Shown here piece after piece: positions 33,958-42,788 of a stretch of DNA of 64,000 nt. Below the pieces are notes generated by a model. The model did not search any database. It saw only the letters and a program-made list of their open reading frames with translations, and had not been told where the DNA came from. Each line of letters starts with the position of its first letter. Position 1 is the stretch's first letter. The stretch is from Nocardia aurantiaca (GTDB lineage: Bacteria; Actinomycetota; Actinomycetes; Mycobacteriales; Mycobacteriaceae): NCBI RefSeq assembly GCF_009708175.1, contig NZ_WMBB01000007.1:124001-188000 (forward strand), in the 5' to 3' direction. The translations under genes and the position numbers were made by a program.

Positions 33958-34354
33958 GCGACAACTCCCGACCCCGGAGCCGCGACCCGGGCGGAGATCA
34001 CCGACCACGGGCGCGTTCGGACCGATCGAGCTTCGTACGCACGCATGAACTGTCAAGCCTTTCTCACAGGTCCCCTTGCAACATTGGGTTTCCCCCTGAT
34101 CCATGTCAGCACCACGCCCCGCCGCCCTCACAGGGCCGAAGGTCCCGTCTCGAACTTCCTTCGGACACCGCCCCCGCCGTGGCGCTCTCCCCTCTCCACC
34201 GCCGGCCGGCGAAAGCCGCCGCGAGAACGTCCCGGGCGCACTGTGGCCCGAATGGGTCCAACGGCAGCGATCTGGAGGGACTGTGGCCCTGTGAGGTGCG
34301 GCATTCCCGCGGTGCACTGCATACGAACGCATTTCAGCGGGAAGGAACAGCGCG
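33958..34354. other. Divergent intergenic region
   Basis: About 400 bases between the PNPOx-like gene (minus) and the P-type ATPase-hemerythrin gene (plus). I looked for a DosR box; the best candidates near 34060-34110 match only 7 of 14 positions. No gene seen. Confidence 0.5.
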
Positions 34355-36676
34355 ATGGCCGATTCACGGTACCGATGGCAGCCTCAGACCGGCGTCGTGG
34401 GGGCTGTGCTGCTCATCGGCACTATTGCGCCGCTACTGGCGGGTCTGATCGCCTGGGTTGCCGGCTCGGCGTCGGTCGCCGATTGGTGCTGGGCCGCGGG
34501 CACGGTGGTGGCCATTGCGCCGGCGCTGTGGTGGGTGATCTCGGCCCTGCGGCGAGGGCGAATCGGGGTCGATCTCATCGCGGTGTTGTCGTTGGTCGGC
34601 ACGCTGTGGGTGCATGAGTACCTCGCGGGGGCCCTGATCGCGGTCATGCTCAGTGGCGGGCATGCGCTGGACGCGGCGGCGGAGCGGCGGGCTACACGTG
34701 ATTTGCGGGCCTTGCTCGAGCGTGCGCCACGGACAGCGCGTCGGCGCTGCGGCGATGTGGTGCGGGTCGTCGATCTCGATGAGATCGGTGTGGGTGACAT
34801 TCTGGTGATCGCCGCCGGGGAGGTGGTGCCGACCGACGGCAGAATCTTGGATTCGGTTGCGGAGCTGGATGAATCGGCGCTCACGGGTGAGCCGCTACAG
34901 GTCGAGCGGACGGCCGGGCAGCCGGTGCGAAGCGGCGTCCTCAACGCCGGCGGTGTCTTCGAGATGCGCGCCACCGCGACCGCTGACGAGAGTACGTATG
35001 CCGGTATCGTGCGGCTGGCGCGGGAAGCCGGGGCCGCCACCGCGCCCACCGTGCGCTTGGCGGATCGCTATGCCGCCTGGTTCCTGCCCTTGACCTTGGC
35101 CGTCGCCGGGGCCTCCTACTGGTTGAGCGGTTCGCTGGTGCGCGCGGTGGCGGTGCTGGTGGTCGCGACCCCCTGTCCGCTGCTGCTCGCCGCGCCGGTG
35201 GCCATCGTGTCGGGCCTGTCGCGCTCATCGCGGATCGGGGTCGTGGTCCGCGATGGTGGCGCACTCGAAAACCTGGGCCGGGCAACCACTCTCGTGATGG
35301 ACAAGACCGGCACCGTCACCGCCGGCCGACCGATTGTCACCGAGGTCGCCGCGGCCCCGGGCGCGGATCAGACATGGCTGCTACGGGTCGCGGCCTCGGT
35401 GGATCAGCTGTCGCCGCACGTGCTGGCCGAGGCGATCGTGACCGAGGCACTGGCCCGTGGCATCGAACTCGACGTCGCCACAGCGGTTTCCGAGCAGGCA
35501 GGGCGCGGTGTCACCGGTGAGGTCGATGGTCACCGCGTGCAGGTCGGCAAATTGGCCGAGTCCACGACCGTCCCGGGGTGGGCGCGGCCGGTGCTGAATC
35601 GGGCCCGGCTGGATTCCGCCGCGATCGCCTGGATCACCGTCGACGACGTGCCGCTCGGTGCCGTACTGCTGCGAGACCCTCTGCGCCGCCACGCGCCCCG
35701 CACGCTTCGACGGCTGCGCGAGGCAGGGCTGAACCGCCTCGTCATGTTGACCGGCGATCGCCCCGAACCCGCCCGGGAGGTCGCGACGGTTTTGGGCCTG
35801 GACGAGGTATGCGCGGAACAGAGCCCGGCCGACAAGGTCGAGGCGGTGCGGCGGGAAGCCGACGAGCACGTGACCGTCATGGTCGGCGACGGCATCAATG
35901 ACGCGCCGGCCCTCGCCGCCGCTACGGTCGGCGTGGCCATGGGCGCCCGCGGCTCGACCGCGTCCTCCGAGGCAGCCGACATCGTGCTCACCACCGACCG
36001 GCTGGACCGGCTCGCCGACGCGATGGATATCGCCCGCTGGTCACGGCGGATCGCCGTGCAGAGCGCGACAGTGGGGATGGCGCTGTCATTGCTCGCCATG
36101 GTCATCGCGGCCGTCGGCTGGCTGCCGCCCGCGGCCGGCGCGCTGCTGCAGGAGGGGATCGATGTCGCCGTGATCCTCAACGCGCTGCGGGCGCTGCGCG
36201 GCGGCCCGGCGGCCGACCGCGGTCTGCCGACCGACACCGAGGAGCTGCTGCGCCGTTTCGCCGCCGAACACGATGTCATGCAGGACGCGCTCGCGACCTT
36301 GCGCACCGTCGCCGACCGCATCGCCGACCGACCCGACGCCGCAGCCCTGGCGACACTCGAGACCACGCACCGCTTCCTCGTCGAGGACCTGCTGCCACAC
36401 GAGCAAGCCGAGGAGACGCAGCTCTATCCCGCCCTCGCCGGGCCGCTCGGCGGATCCGAGGCGACGGCCACCATGAGCCGCGCCCACGCCGAGATACAAC
36501 GGCTGACCACCCGCATCGGCACTCATCTCGAACTCGCTCGCGCCCGTGGCGGTTTCGATCCGGATCAGGTCGACGATCTGCTCGCCTGCCTCTACGGGCT
36601 GTACGCGGTGCTGCGCCTGCATTTCGTGCAGGAGGAGGAGAACTACTTCACCCTGGCCGCCGACGAGCGGCTGTGA
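34355..36676 (+). CDS. P1B-type metal ATPase fused to a C-terminal hemerythrin-like domain
   Basis: 773 residues. Residues 1-620 are a heavy-metal P-type ATPase: helices from 13, actuator TGEP (LTGEPLQVERT), the membrane metal motif TPCPLLL with Cys274, phosphorylation site DKTGTVT from D316, TGDRPEPA and GDGINDAPALAAA. There is no N-terminal metal-binding domain. Residues 630-770 are a hemerythrin-like HHE helical bundle with its ligand set: EHDVM, THRFLVEDLLPHEQAEE, RAHAEI and LHFVQEEE. Hemerythrin domains hold a di-iron site that binds O2 or NO, so transport could be gated by gas or iron. GGAAGGA precedes the ATG. Coupled to the PAP2 gene by GTGA. Confidence 0.88.
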   Translation: MADSRYRWQPQTGVVGAVLLIGTIAPLLAGLIAWVAGSASVADWCWAAGTVVAIAPALWWVISALRRGRIGVDLIAVLSLVGTLWVHEYLAGALIAVMLSGGHALDAAAERRATRDLRALLERAPRTARRRCGDVVRVVDLDEIGVGDILVIAAGEVVPTDGRILDSVAELDESALTGEPLQVERTAGQPVRSGVLNAGGVFEMRATATADESTYAGIVRLAREAGAATAPTVRLADRYAAWFLPLTLAVAGASYWLSGSLVRAVAVLVVATPCPLLLAAPVAIVSGLSRSSRIGVVVRDGGALENLGRATTLVMDKTGTVTAGRPIVTEVAAAPGADQTWLLRVAASVDQLSPHVLAEAIVTEALARGIELDVATAVSEQAGRGVTGEVDGHRVQVGKLAESTTVPGWARPVLNRARLDSAAIAWITVDDVPLGAVLLRDPLRRHAPRTLRRLREAGLNRLVMLTGDRPEPAREVATVLGLDEVCAEQSPADKVEAVRREADEHVTVMVGDGINDAPALAAATVGVAMGARGSTASSEAADIVLTTDRLDRLADAMDIARWSRRIAVQSATVGMALSLLAMVIAAVGWLPPAAGALLQEGIDVAVILNALRALRGGPAADRGLPTDTEELLRRFAAEHDVMQDALATLRTVADRIADRPDAAALATLETTHRFLVEDLLPHEQAEETQLYPALAGPLGGSEATATMSRAHAEIQRLTTRIGTHLELARARGGFDPDQVDDLLACLYGLYAVLRLHFVQEEENYFTLAADERL

Positions 36677-37410
36677 TCATGGCCGGCCCGACCGAATGCC
36701 GGCCATTGCGGCCCGGTCTCGCTCCGGGCAGGATGGCCTTGCTCATCACAGCGGCGGGAGCGCTGGCGGTCTGCGGACTCGCCGCGCTGTTCGCCGCGAT
36801 TCTGGACAACGTCCTCGACGGTGACGGTGTCACCGCATGGGACGGGCCGATATCGGCATGGATCATGGTGCATCGTGAACCGGTGCTCACCACGGTCATG
36901 CGTTCACTGACCGAGGTGGGAAATCCGCCCGTGCTGGCCGCGATCATGGCACTCGCCGCGGCCGTCACGACCCTGCGGGTACGCACACTCGCGCCGGCGA
37001 TCCTCGGATCGGTCGCGGTGGCAGGGTTCGCACTGATGGTGCTGACGGTGAAACTGGCAGTGGGACGACCCCGCCCGCCTGTATCGGAGCGAGCCATCGC
37101 CATCGACGGCTCGTCGTTCCCGTCCGGGCACGCGACGGGTATCGCGGTCGTCGCGCTCGTGTCGGTATGGATGCTCACGCGGGGGCGGCAGGGTCACAGG
37201 TGGACTCGTGCCATCGCCTGGATCGCGGCGGTCGTTCTCATTGCCGCCGTGGGGTTTTCCCGCGTTTACCTCGGTGTCCACTACCCCAGCGACATCGTCG
37301 CCGGTTGGGCGCTGGGCGCAGCCTGGGCCGGAATTCTGATCGCCGCGGGCACCGCCGCCACGCCGTTGTGGCTGGGTCACCCGCGCGGACGACGCCTTTG
37401 TCGCCCTTGA
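36673..37410 (+). CDS. PAP2-family membrane phosphatase
   Basis: 245 residues, about six membrane helices. The three PAP2 active-site motifs are present: KLAVGRPRP (KxxxxxxRP) near 117-125, FPSGH near 139-143 and SRVYLGVHYPSD (SRxxxxxHxxxD) near 195-206. Such enzymes dephosphorylate phosphatidic acid, phosphatidylglycerol phosphate or undecaprenyl pyrophosphate on the outer side of the membrane. Phosphatidic acid phosphatase activity would give the diacylglycerol used by the acyltransferase of this island (inference). GTG at 36673 overlaps the ATPase stop; ATG 36679 is the alternative. Confidence 0.87.
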   Translation: MIMAGPTECRPLRPGLAPGRMALLITAAGALAVCGLAALFAAILDNVLDGDGVTAWDGPISAWIMVHREPVLTTVMRSLTEVGNPPVLAAIMALAAAVTTLRVRTLAPAILGSVAVAGFALMVLTVKLAVGRPRPPVSERAIAIDGSSFPSGHATGIAVVALVSVWMLTRGRQGHRWTRAIAWIAAVVLIAAVGFSRVYLGVHYPSDIVAGWALGAAWAGILIAAGTAATPLWLGHPRGRRLCRP

Positions 37411-37540
37411 ACTTCGAGCCTTCGGACTTCGAGCCGATACCTCGATTCTGCTCGCGGTGAGCCGTGTCACACACCGTCGAAGGTCGACGTTCACAATGCT
37501 GTTGGCCCTGCCTGTGTCGCCGCAATGGTCGGACGATCGT

Positions 37541-37554
37541 GTGACCTTCGTCCT
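37541..37554. promoter_or_regulatory. Candidate DosR box
   Basis: GTGACCTTCGTCCT matches 10 of 14 consensus positions, 123 bases before the ATG at 37678. Confidence 0.4.
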
Positions 37555-37677
37555 CTTCGGCCGGTCGCCGTCACGCGGTCGTGCATTTGTTCCCGCCCCA
37601 CCGTGACTTTCTCCTCTGTGGCCGCCCGGACCGCCGGACGCAGGCTGAACGCACGAACTATCCGAAGGAGGCGCGTG

Positions 37678-38556
37678 ATGGAGTACCGGGTGAACGTCTG
37701 CGAGACCCCGCCGCAGGCGGTCCTGCGCATCCCGTTGGAGATCCGCCCGGACCTGTTGAGCGAGGGCATTGTCGGCGGCATGAACCGGCTGTCGGAGGTC
37801 GCGGAGAAGGCCGGGCTCGTCGCGAACGGCGCGCCGACGATCACCTTCCATCGGGAATTGCCCGCCGAGGAAGCCATCATCGTCGATTTCGGGCTTCCGA
37901 TCGAGGCCGCGCCCGGCCTGGGCCCCAGCTCCGGTGCGCAACTGGTCATCCAGTCGCCGACGCTGGTGGCCCGCACCTGTCATCGCGGGGGCTACCACGA
38001 CATCGACGCCGGATACCGCGCACTGCGAGAGTGGCTGCAGGGCAACGGTTATCGGCCTGTCGGTCCGCCGACCGAAGCGTACCTCATCGGTCCGGACGAA
38101 GTGAGCGATCCCCGTCTGCTGATCACCGAGATCCGGATTCCGGTGACCGCGGCCCCCGCCATCGCCGTCCACCTCGACACGACGTTTCCCGATGCTGTGG
38201 CTCGAACCCGAATGACCCTGCGGGAGCATGGATTCGGCGTCGTCACCGAGTTCGATGTGCAGGCCGCCCTCCGGGAGCGGACCGGCGAGCACATCGAGGA
38301 ATATCTGATCCTCGGAGCCTGCAACCCGCAGCTGGCCGGCCGCGCCCTCGCCACCGACCGGGAGGCCGGACTGCTGTTGCCCTGCAATGTCGTCGTGCGC
38401 GCCGACCAGACCGGCGTACTGGTCGAGGCCGCGGATCCCGCGCTGCTCGTCCAGGTCCTGGCCAGGCCCGAGCTCGCCGCGCCCGCCGAGGAGACCCGGC
38501 GGCTGCTCGCCGCCGCTTTGTCGGACCTGACCCGCCCCGCCGCGGCGGCCGGCTGA
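37678..38556 (+). CDS. GyrI-like effector-binding domain fused to DUF302
   Basis: 292 residues. Residues 1-155 are a GyrI/AraC-effector-type small-molecule-binding fold (MEYRVNVCETPPQAVLRIPL; ARTCHRGGYHDIDAGYRAL; EAYLIGPDEVSDPRLLITEI). Residues 165-260 are a DUF302 domain (RMTLREHGFGVVTEFDVQAA; EYLILGACNPQLAGRAL; GLLLPCNVVVR). There is no DNA-binding domain, so it is not a classical regulator. It could carry or sense a hydrophobic ligand (inference). AAGGAGG lies 7 bases before the ATG. It precedes the flavodoxin gene by 80 bases, which has its own DosR box. Confidence 0.85.
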   Translation: MEYRVNVCETPPQAVLRIPLEIRPDLLSEGIVGGMNRLSEVAEKAGLVANGAPTITFHRELPAEEAIIVDFGLPIEAAPGLGPSSGAQLVIQSPTLVARTCHRGGYHDIDAGYRALREWLQGNGYRPVGPPTEAYLIGPDEVSDPRLLITEIRIPVTAAPAIAVHLDTTFPDAVARTRMTLREHGFGVVTEFDVQAALRERTGEHIEEYLILGACNPQLAGRALATDREAGLLLPCNVVVRADQTGVLVEAADPALLVQVLARPELAAPAEETRRLLAAALSDLTRPAAAAG

Positions 38557-38564
38557 GACCACCG

Positions 38565-38578
38565 AGGACCATGGTCCC
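38565..38578. promoter_or_regulatory. Candidate DosR box
   Basis: AGGACCATGGTCCC matches 11 of 14 consensus positions and ends 58 bases before the flavodoxin ATG at 38637. Confidence 0.6.
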
Positions 38579-38636
38579 GGGCAGCGCGGGTAGGAGTCCT
38601 CTCACCGAAATCCGGCCACACGAGCAGGCTCGATAT

Positions 38637-39191
38637 ATGGAAACCACTACTCCACGCATCGCCGTCATCTACGCCACCGCCCAAGGGTCCACACGCGAGA
38701 TCGCCGATTTCATCGGCGCCTACCTCGCGGCCCGCGGCGCGACCGTCGAGGTCGCCGATACCGAGCACGCCCCCGAACTCTCCCGCTTCGACGCCGTCGT
38801 GCTCGGCAGCGCCGTGCACGATCGAGCGCTGCTGCCGGAGCTGGAGGAATTCGTCCGCCCGCATCGCCACGAACTCCGCGCACGCCGGGTATGGCTTTTC
38901 AGTGTCGGGCTCGGGCCCGCGCTGGTCGGCCCGATCGGACGCCGCGTCGGCCGCATCGTCCCGAAAGAGATCGCTGCCCTGCGTGACTCGATCGAGCCGG
39001 TCGACTACCACGCTTTCGCCGGCCACTATGAGCGGGCCGGCGTCTCCCTGCCCGCCCGCACCATCTACCGCGTCCTCGGCGGCACCCGCTACGGAGATCT
39101 GCGCGACTGGTCGGCCATCACGCTCTGGAGTGACGCCATCGCGCAGGCATTGAATCTTCCGCAGGCGCAGGCCACTCCGACCCATCCTTGA
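38637..39191 (+). CDS. Flavodoxin-domain protein (HemG-like)
   Basis: 184 residues with a flavodoxin fold. The FMN phosphate loop is YATAQGSTREIA at 13-24; FDAVVLGSAVHDRALLPEL marks the second FMN loop. The closest general plan is the menaquinone-dependent protoporphyrinogen oxidase HemG/flavodoxin family, so it may be a low-potential electron carrier or FMN oxidoreductase in the cytoplasm. The frame upstream of the ATG overlaps the DUF302 gene out of frame and was dropped. It leads a three-gene unit with DUF2267 and a small membrane protein. Confidence 0.85.
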   Translation: METTTPRIAVIYATAQGSTREIADFIGAYLAARGATVEVADTEHAPELSRFDAVVLGSAVHDRALLPELEEFVRPHRHELRARRVWLFSVGLGPALVGPIGRRVGRIVPKEIAALRDSIEPVDYHAFAGHYERAGVSLPARTIYRVLGGTRYGDLRDWSAITLWSDAIAQALNLPQAQATPTHP

Positions 39192-39225
39192 CCCCGTACT
39201 CGCCTCTTCGAGAAAGACCACGCCG

Positions 39226-39702
39226 ATGAGCCACCACACCGATCCGTTCGCCCCGGCGATCCACACCGGCCGCATCTGGCTGCGCACCGTCGCCGACCGG
39301 CTCGGCACCGACAACAAGATGGCGGCGCACCAGGCCCTGCGCGCATGGCTGCACACCGTGCGCGACCGCCTCGACGTCGGCGCGGCCGCACACCTGAGCG
39401 CCCAGCTGCCCACCCTGCTGCGCGGTGTCTTCTACGAGGGCTGGACGCCGGGACGTGGTCCGGTGCCCCATGATCCGCAGTCGTTCCTGCACCAGTTCGC
39501 CCGCACGGCGGATGTGTCGATCGAGGAGGCGAGGCGTTCGTCCGCGGCGGTCACCGACGCGCTGACCCAGCTCTTCTCCCCCGGCCAACTCGACCACGTG
39601 CTGGCACAACTGCCCGCACCGCTGCGGCGGGTACTGCTGGGCGCCGAATTCAGCGATATCCTCACCGCCGCAGGCATTTTCGAGACGCCGGAGGATCTGT
39701 GA
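39226..39702 (+). CDS. DUF2267 protein
   Basis: 158 residues of the helical DUF2267 family, which is often found in stress and dormancy clusters and has no known activity. Family pattern: TGRIWLRTVADRLG, AHQALRAWLHTVRDRLDVGA, LSAQLPTLLRGVFYEGW and a second similar repeat ending in LAQLPAPLRRVLLG. It lies 34 bases after the flavodoxin gene and its stop overlaps the GTG of the next small gene (GTGA). Confidence 0.87.
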   Translation: MSHHTDPFAPAIHTGRIWLRTVADRLGTDNKMAAHQALRAWLHTVRDRLDVGAAAHLSAQLPTLLRGVFYEGWTPGRGPVPHDPQSFLHQFARTADVSIEEARRSSAAVTDALTQLFSPGQLDHVLAQLPAPLRRVLLGAEFSDILTAAGIFETPEDL

Positions 39703-39875
39703 CCATCCGGCACGCCCCCCTGTTCGTCATCGCGCTGCCCTTCGTGGTCACCGGCCTCGAACTCAGCGGCGCCTCGCCGCTGGCGATGCTGTCCGCCTTG
39801 TTCATCCTCGCCGTCCCCTTCCTGCTACTGCTCACGCTGCCCGGGTCGAAAGAGAACTGGAGCCGTCGTCGGTGA
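39699..39875 (+). CDS. Small two-helix membrane protein coupled to DUF2267
   Basis: 58 residues starting at a GTG that overlaps the DUF2267 stop (GTGA), which is strong evidence for translation. Two hydrophobic segments, about 6-22 (PLFVIALPFVVTGLELSG begins it) and 27-48 (PLAMLSALFILAVPFLLLLT), then a short basic tail. No family recognised. Third gene of the flavodoxin unit. Confidence 0.65.
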   Translation: MTIRHAPLFVIALPFVVTGLELSGASPLAMLSALFILAVPFLLLLTLPGSKENWSRRR

Positions 39876-40085
39876 CCATGTCGCCGCCTTCGACGAATCG
39901 CGATTGACCGATGCCGACCGCGTCGGCGACGAGGGAGCCGATCTCGGCGAACTGGTCGCGGCGCAGGCCGGTGACATCTCCGGGTCGCTTCCCTGCACTA
40001 TCGTTGGCGTGTACACGTTTAAGCTAGCAATGTCGTAACGAGACAAATCGTGCGCGCATCCGACACGAGTACAGGAACACCGGAT

Positions 40086-41795
40086 ATGAGCGTTGAGCCT
40101 CAAGACGGCTCTTACTCGGTACGTGACACGCTCTCGCAGCTCCGGCTGCGGGAATTGCTGACCGAGGTGAAGGACCGAGTCGAACAGATCATCGACGCCC
40201 GTGACCGCATGGACGGCCTGGTCGAGGCGATGCTGGCCGTTACCTCGGGACTCGACCTCGACCAGACGCTGCGGACCATCGTGCACACCGCGATCAGCCT
40301 CGTCGACGCCCGCTACGGCGCTCTGGGCGTGCGCGGTCACGATCAGCTCGAGCAGTTCATCTACGAGGGCATCGACGAGGAGATGCGGGCCCGCATCGGC
40401 GACCTGCCCGAGGGCCTCGGCGTGCTCGGATTGCTGATCAGCCAGCCCAAACCGATCCGCTTGGACAACATCGCCGATCATCCGGCGTCGGTGGGATTCC
40501 CCGCCAACCATCCGCCGATGCGTACGTTCCTCGGCGTCCCCGTCCGGATCCGCGATGAGATCTTCGGCAACCTGTACCTCACCGAAAAGTCGGGCGGGCA
40601 GCCGTTCACCGAGGACGACGAGGTGATCGTGCAGGCACTGGCGGCGGCCGCCGGTACCGCCATCGACAATGCGCGCCTCTATCAGTCCACCCGAACCCGC
40701 CAGGCATGGATCGAGGCGACCCGCGACGTCGCCACCGAATTCCTCGCCGGGACCGAGCCGGATGAGGTGCTCGCCCACGTCGTCGCGCACGCGCGCACGC
40801 TCACCGAATCGGAGTGGACGTTCCTGGCGTTCGACGACGAGCCCGACAGCAATCACCGTGACGCGGAGGGGCTGCGGATCAGCCGGTGCTCCGGCCCGGA
40901 TGGCAAGGTCCGCAGCGGTATGGTGCGCACGTCCGGAACGGCGATCGGGCGAGCATTTCGCGAGGGTCACCCACTCTGCCTCGACGACAGCGTCGATCTC
41001 GGCCTCGATATCGCACTCGACGCCGGACCATCGCTGATCCTCCCCCTCAAGACACAGGACTCGACCTTCGGTGTCCTGGTGATGGTCCGCGCGGCCGGGG
41101 CTCCCCCGTTCGCCGAGGAATTGCAGGGATTGGCGGGCGCTTTCACCGATCAGGCCGCACTGGCCATCCAGCTCGCCGAGGCCCAGCAGCGCATGCGCGA
41201 GCTCGACGTGCTCACCGATCGCGACCGTATCGCCCGCGATCTGCACGATCATGTCATCCAGCGGCTCTTCGCGGCCGGCCTGAGCCTGCAGGGCACCGTC
41301 GCCCGCGCCCGCTCGGCCGAAGTGCGGGAGCGTATCTCGGATGTCATCAACGAGCTCCAGGACGTGGTGCAGGAGATCCGCACCTCGATCTTCGACCTGC
41401 ACGGCGGCGCGGCCAGCAGCACCCGGCTGCGGCAGCGGATCGAAGACGTCATCCGCAAGCACACCGTCGACACCGGACTCCGAACGTCATTGCGGATCTC
41501 CGGGCCGCTGTCGGTGGTGGCGGCCGAGCTCGCCGACCACGCCGAAGCCGTGGTCCGTGAAGCGGTGTCCAACGCGGTGCGGCACGCGGGCGCGGACACC
41601 CTCTCGGTGAGCCTCGACGTCTCCGACGACCTGACCGTGCTGATCACCGACGACGGTTGCGGGATTCCCGAGAACATCACCGCCAGCGGGCTCCAGAACT
41701 TGGCGCGCCGGGCCGAGGAGCTGGGCGGCAACTTCTCGTTCGGCCATGGTCCCGAAGGTGTGGGGACGTCGCTGCGCTGGGCGGTGCCACTCTGA
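40086..41795 (+). CDS. dosS: Heme-GAF sensor histidine kinase DosS/DosT
   Basis: 569 residues, the plan of M. tuberculosis DosS (578): lead helix LSQLRLRELLTEVKDRVEQI, GAF-A (about 55-200) with His142 in NHPPM at the heme-ligand position, GAF-B (about 225-370), HisKA_3 helix with phospho-acceptor His387 in ARDLHDHVIQRLF, and an ATPase domain with NAVRHAG, DDGCGIP and GLQNLARRAEELGGN. GAF-A heme senses O2, NO and CO and the kinase activates DosR (29656). The ATG at 40086 has AGGAA 10 bases before it; a GTG at 40050 is also in frame. A long terminator hairpin begins right at the stop. Confidence 0.93.
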   Translation: MSVEPQDGSYSVRDTLSQLRLRELLTEVKDRVEQIIDARDRMDGLVEAMLAVTSGLDLDQTLRTIVHTAISLVDARYGALGVRGHDQLEQFIYEGIDEEMRARIGDLPEGLGVLGLLISQPKPIRLDNIADHPASVGFPANHPPMRTFLGVPVRIRDEIFGNLYLTEKSGGQPFTEDDEVIVQALAAAAGTAIDNARLYQSTRTRQAWIEATRDVATEFLAGTEPDEVLAHVVAHARTLTESEWTFLAFDDEPDSNHRDAEGLRISRCSGPDGKVRSGMVRTSGTAIGRAFREGHPLCLDDSVDLGLDIALDAGPSLILPLKTQDSTFGVLVMVRAAGAPPFAEELQGLAGAFTDQAALAIQLAEAQQRMRELDVLTDRDRIARDLHDHVIQRLFAAGLSLQGTVARARSAEVRERISDVINELQDVVQEIRTSIFDLHGGAASSTRLRQRIEDVIRKHTVDTGLRTSLRISGPLSVVAAELADHAEAVVREAVSNAVRHAGADTLSVSLDVSDDLTVLITDDGCGIPENITASGLQNLARRAEELGGNFSFGHGPEGVGTSLRWAVPL

Positions 41796-41830
41796 CGAGC
41801 CGGCGCGCCGTCGTGCGGCGCACCGGCTCG
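41796..41830. terminator. Bidirectional hairpin terminator
   Basis: 15-base-pair stem with one mismatch (CGAGCCGGCGCGCCG / CGGCGCACCGGCTCG) and loop TCGTG, directly after the dosS stop and 16 bases before the convergent universal stress gene stop. Confidence 0.7.
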
Positions 41831-41846
41831 AGGACCGAAGTCACGG

Positions 41847-42746
41847 CTACGTGCCGCGCACGATGACGATCGGACAGTCCACGCTGTGCAGCAGGGCATT
41901 GCTGGTGGAGCCCAGCAGCATACCGGTGAAGCCGCCCCGGCCGTGGCTGCCCACGACCACCAGCTGGGCGTTCTCGGATTCGTCCAGCAGTGACCGGACC
42001 GGCCGGTCCTTCACCAGGATTCGCCGCACCGGGACATCGGGATAGCGCTCTGCGTATCCGGCCATCTCCTCACCGAAGGTGGCGTGCTCCTGTTCCTCCA
42101 CGGCTTCCCAGCCGGACATCGGCAGATAGGGTCCGCTGACATCGCTCCAGGCGTGCAGGGCGGTCAGGCCGGTCTTGCGCAGCGACGCCTCCGCGAACGC
42201 GAACTCCAGTGCCGCGACGCTGTTCGAGGTGCCGTCCACGCCGACCAGCACCGGCTGCCGGGCCGACACCGGGTCCGCCGCCGCGGTCGTGTGGATCACG
42301 GCGACCGGGCAGTGCGCGTAGTGGGTCACCGCGGTGCTGACCGATCCCAGCAACCCGCGCCGGAGCGCGCCGAGCCCACGGCTGCCGAGCACCATTATCC
42401 GGGCGTCCCGCGACAGTTCGATCAGACGCGAGATGATCGGCTCGGTGGTGACTTCCGACGACATTTCCACCCCTTCGCCGGGCAGGGTCTCGGACGCGAT
42501 ATGGGTCGCCTCACCCACGATGCGCTCGCCGTCCAGCTCCAGCGACGCGATATCGGCGGCGTTGAGGACGGCCGTCGGCGGCGGGCCGACCGGCGCGCAG
42601 ATCGAGGTGACGATATGCAGTGGGCACCCGTGCCGCGCGGCATGTAGCGCCGCCCAGGCCACCGCCTGGTACGAGACGGCCGAGCCGTCCACCGCGACGA
42701 TGACGGGCGGATTCGGATCCGATCGCGGTGCAGTGTGTTCGGTCAT
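41847..42746 (-). CDS. Universal stress protein, two tandem Usp domains
   Basis: 299 residues, two Usp domains with ATP loops GSRGLGALRRGLLGS and GSHGRGGFTGMLLGS. Same length as the copy at 8843-9742 and in the same position after a 195-residue Rv1733c-like gene. Two ATGs are in frame (42752 and 42746). AGGAG is 8 bases from the second and only 2 from the first, so 42746 is used. Last gene of the USP-Acg-Rv1733c-USP unit on the minus strand. Confidence 0.9.
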   Translation of the reverse strand: MTEHTAPRSDPNPPVIVAVDGSAVSYQAVAWAALHAARHGCPLHIVTSICAPVGPPPTAVLNAADIASLELDGERIVGEATHIASETLPGEGVEMSSEVTTEPIISRLIELSRDARIMVLGSRGLGALRRGLLGSVSTAVTHYAHCPVAVIHTTAAADPVSARQPVLVGVDGTSNSVAALEFAFAEASLRKTGLTALHAWSDVSGPYLPMSGWEAVEEQEHATFGEEMAGYAERYPDVPVRRILVKDRPVRSLLDESENAQLVVVGSHGRGGFTGMLLGSTSNALLHSVDCPIVIVRGT

Positions 42747-42788
42747 GATCATCTCTCCTGGTTCGGTGTCTCCACTGTTCCGATAGGT

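Noticed and set aside
34060..34115. DosR-like half sites (AGGTCCCC, TTGGG) before the ATPase-hemerythrin gene
   Set aside because: Best alignment is only 7 of 14 consensus positions, no better than chance in this composition.
39832..40010. Minus-strand peptide (QFAEIGSLVADAVGIGQSRF) before dosS
   Set aside because: It reads like protein but has no usual start codon in frame and overlaps the end of the coupled small membrane protein on the other strand. It may be a gene remnant, but the evidence is too thin.
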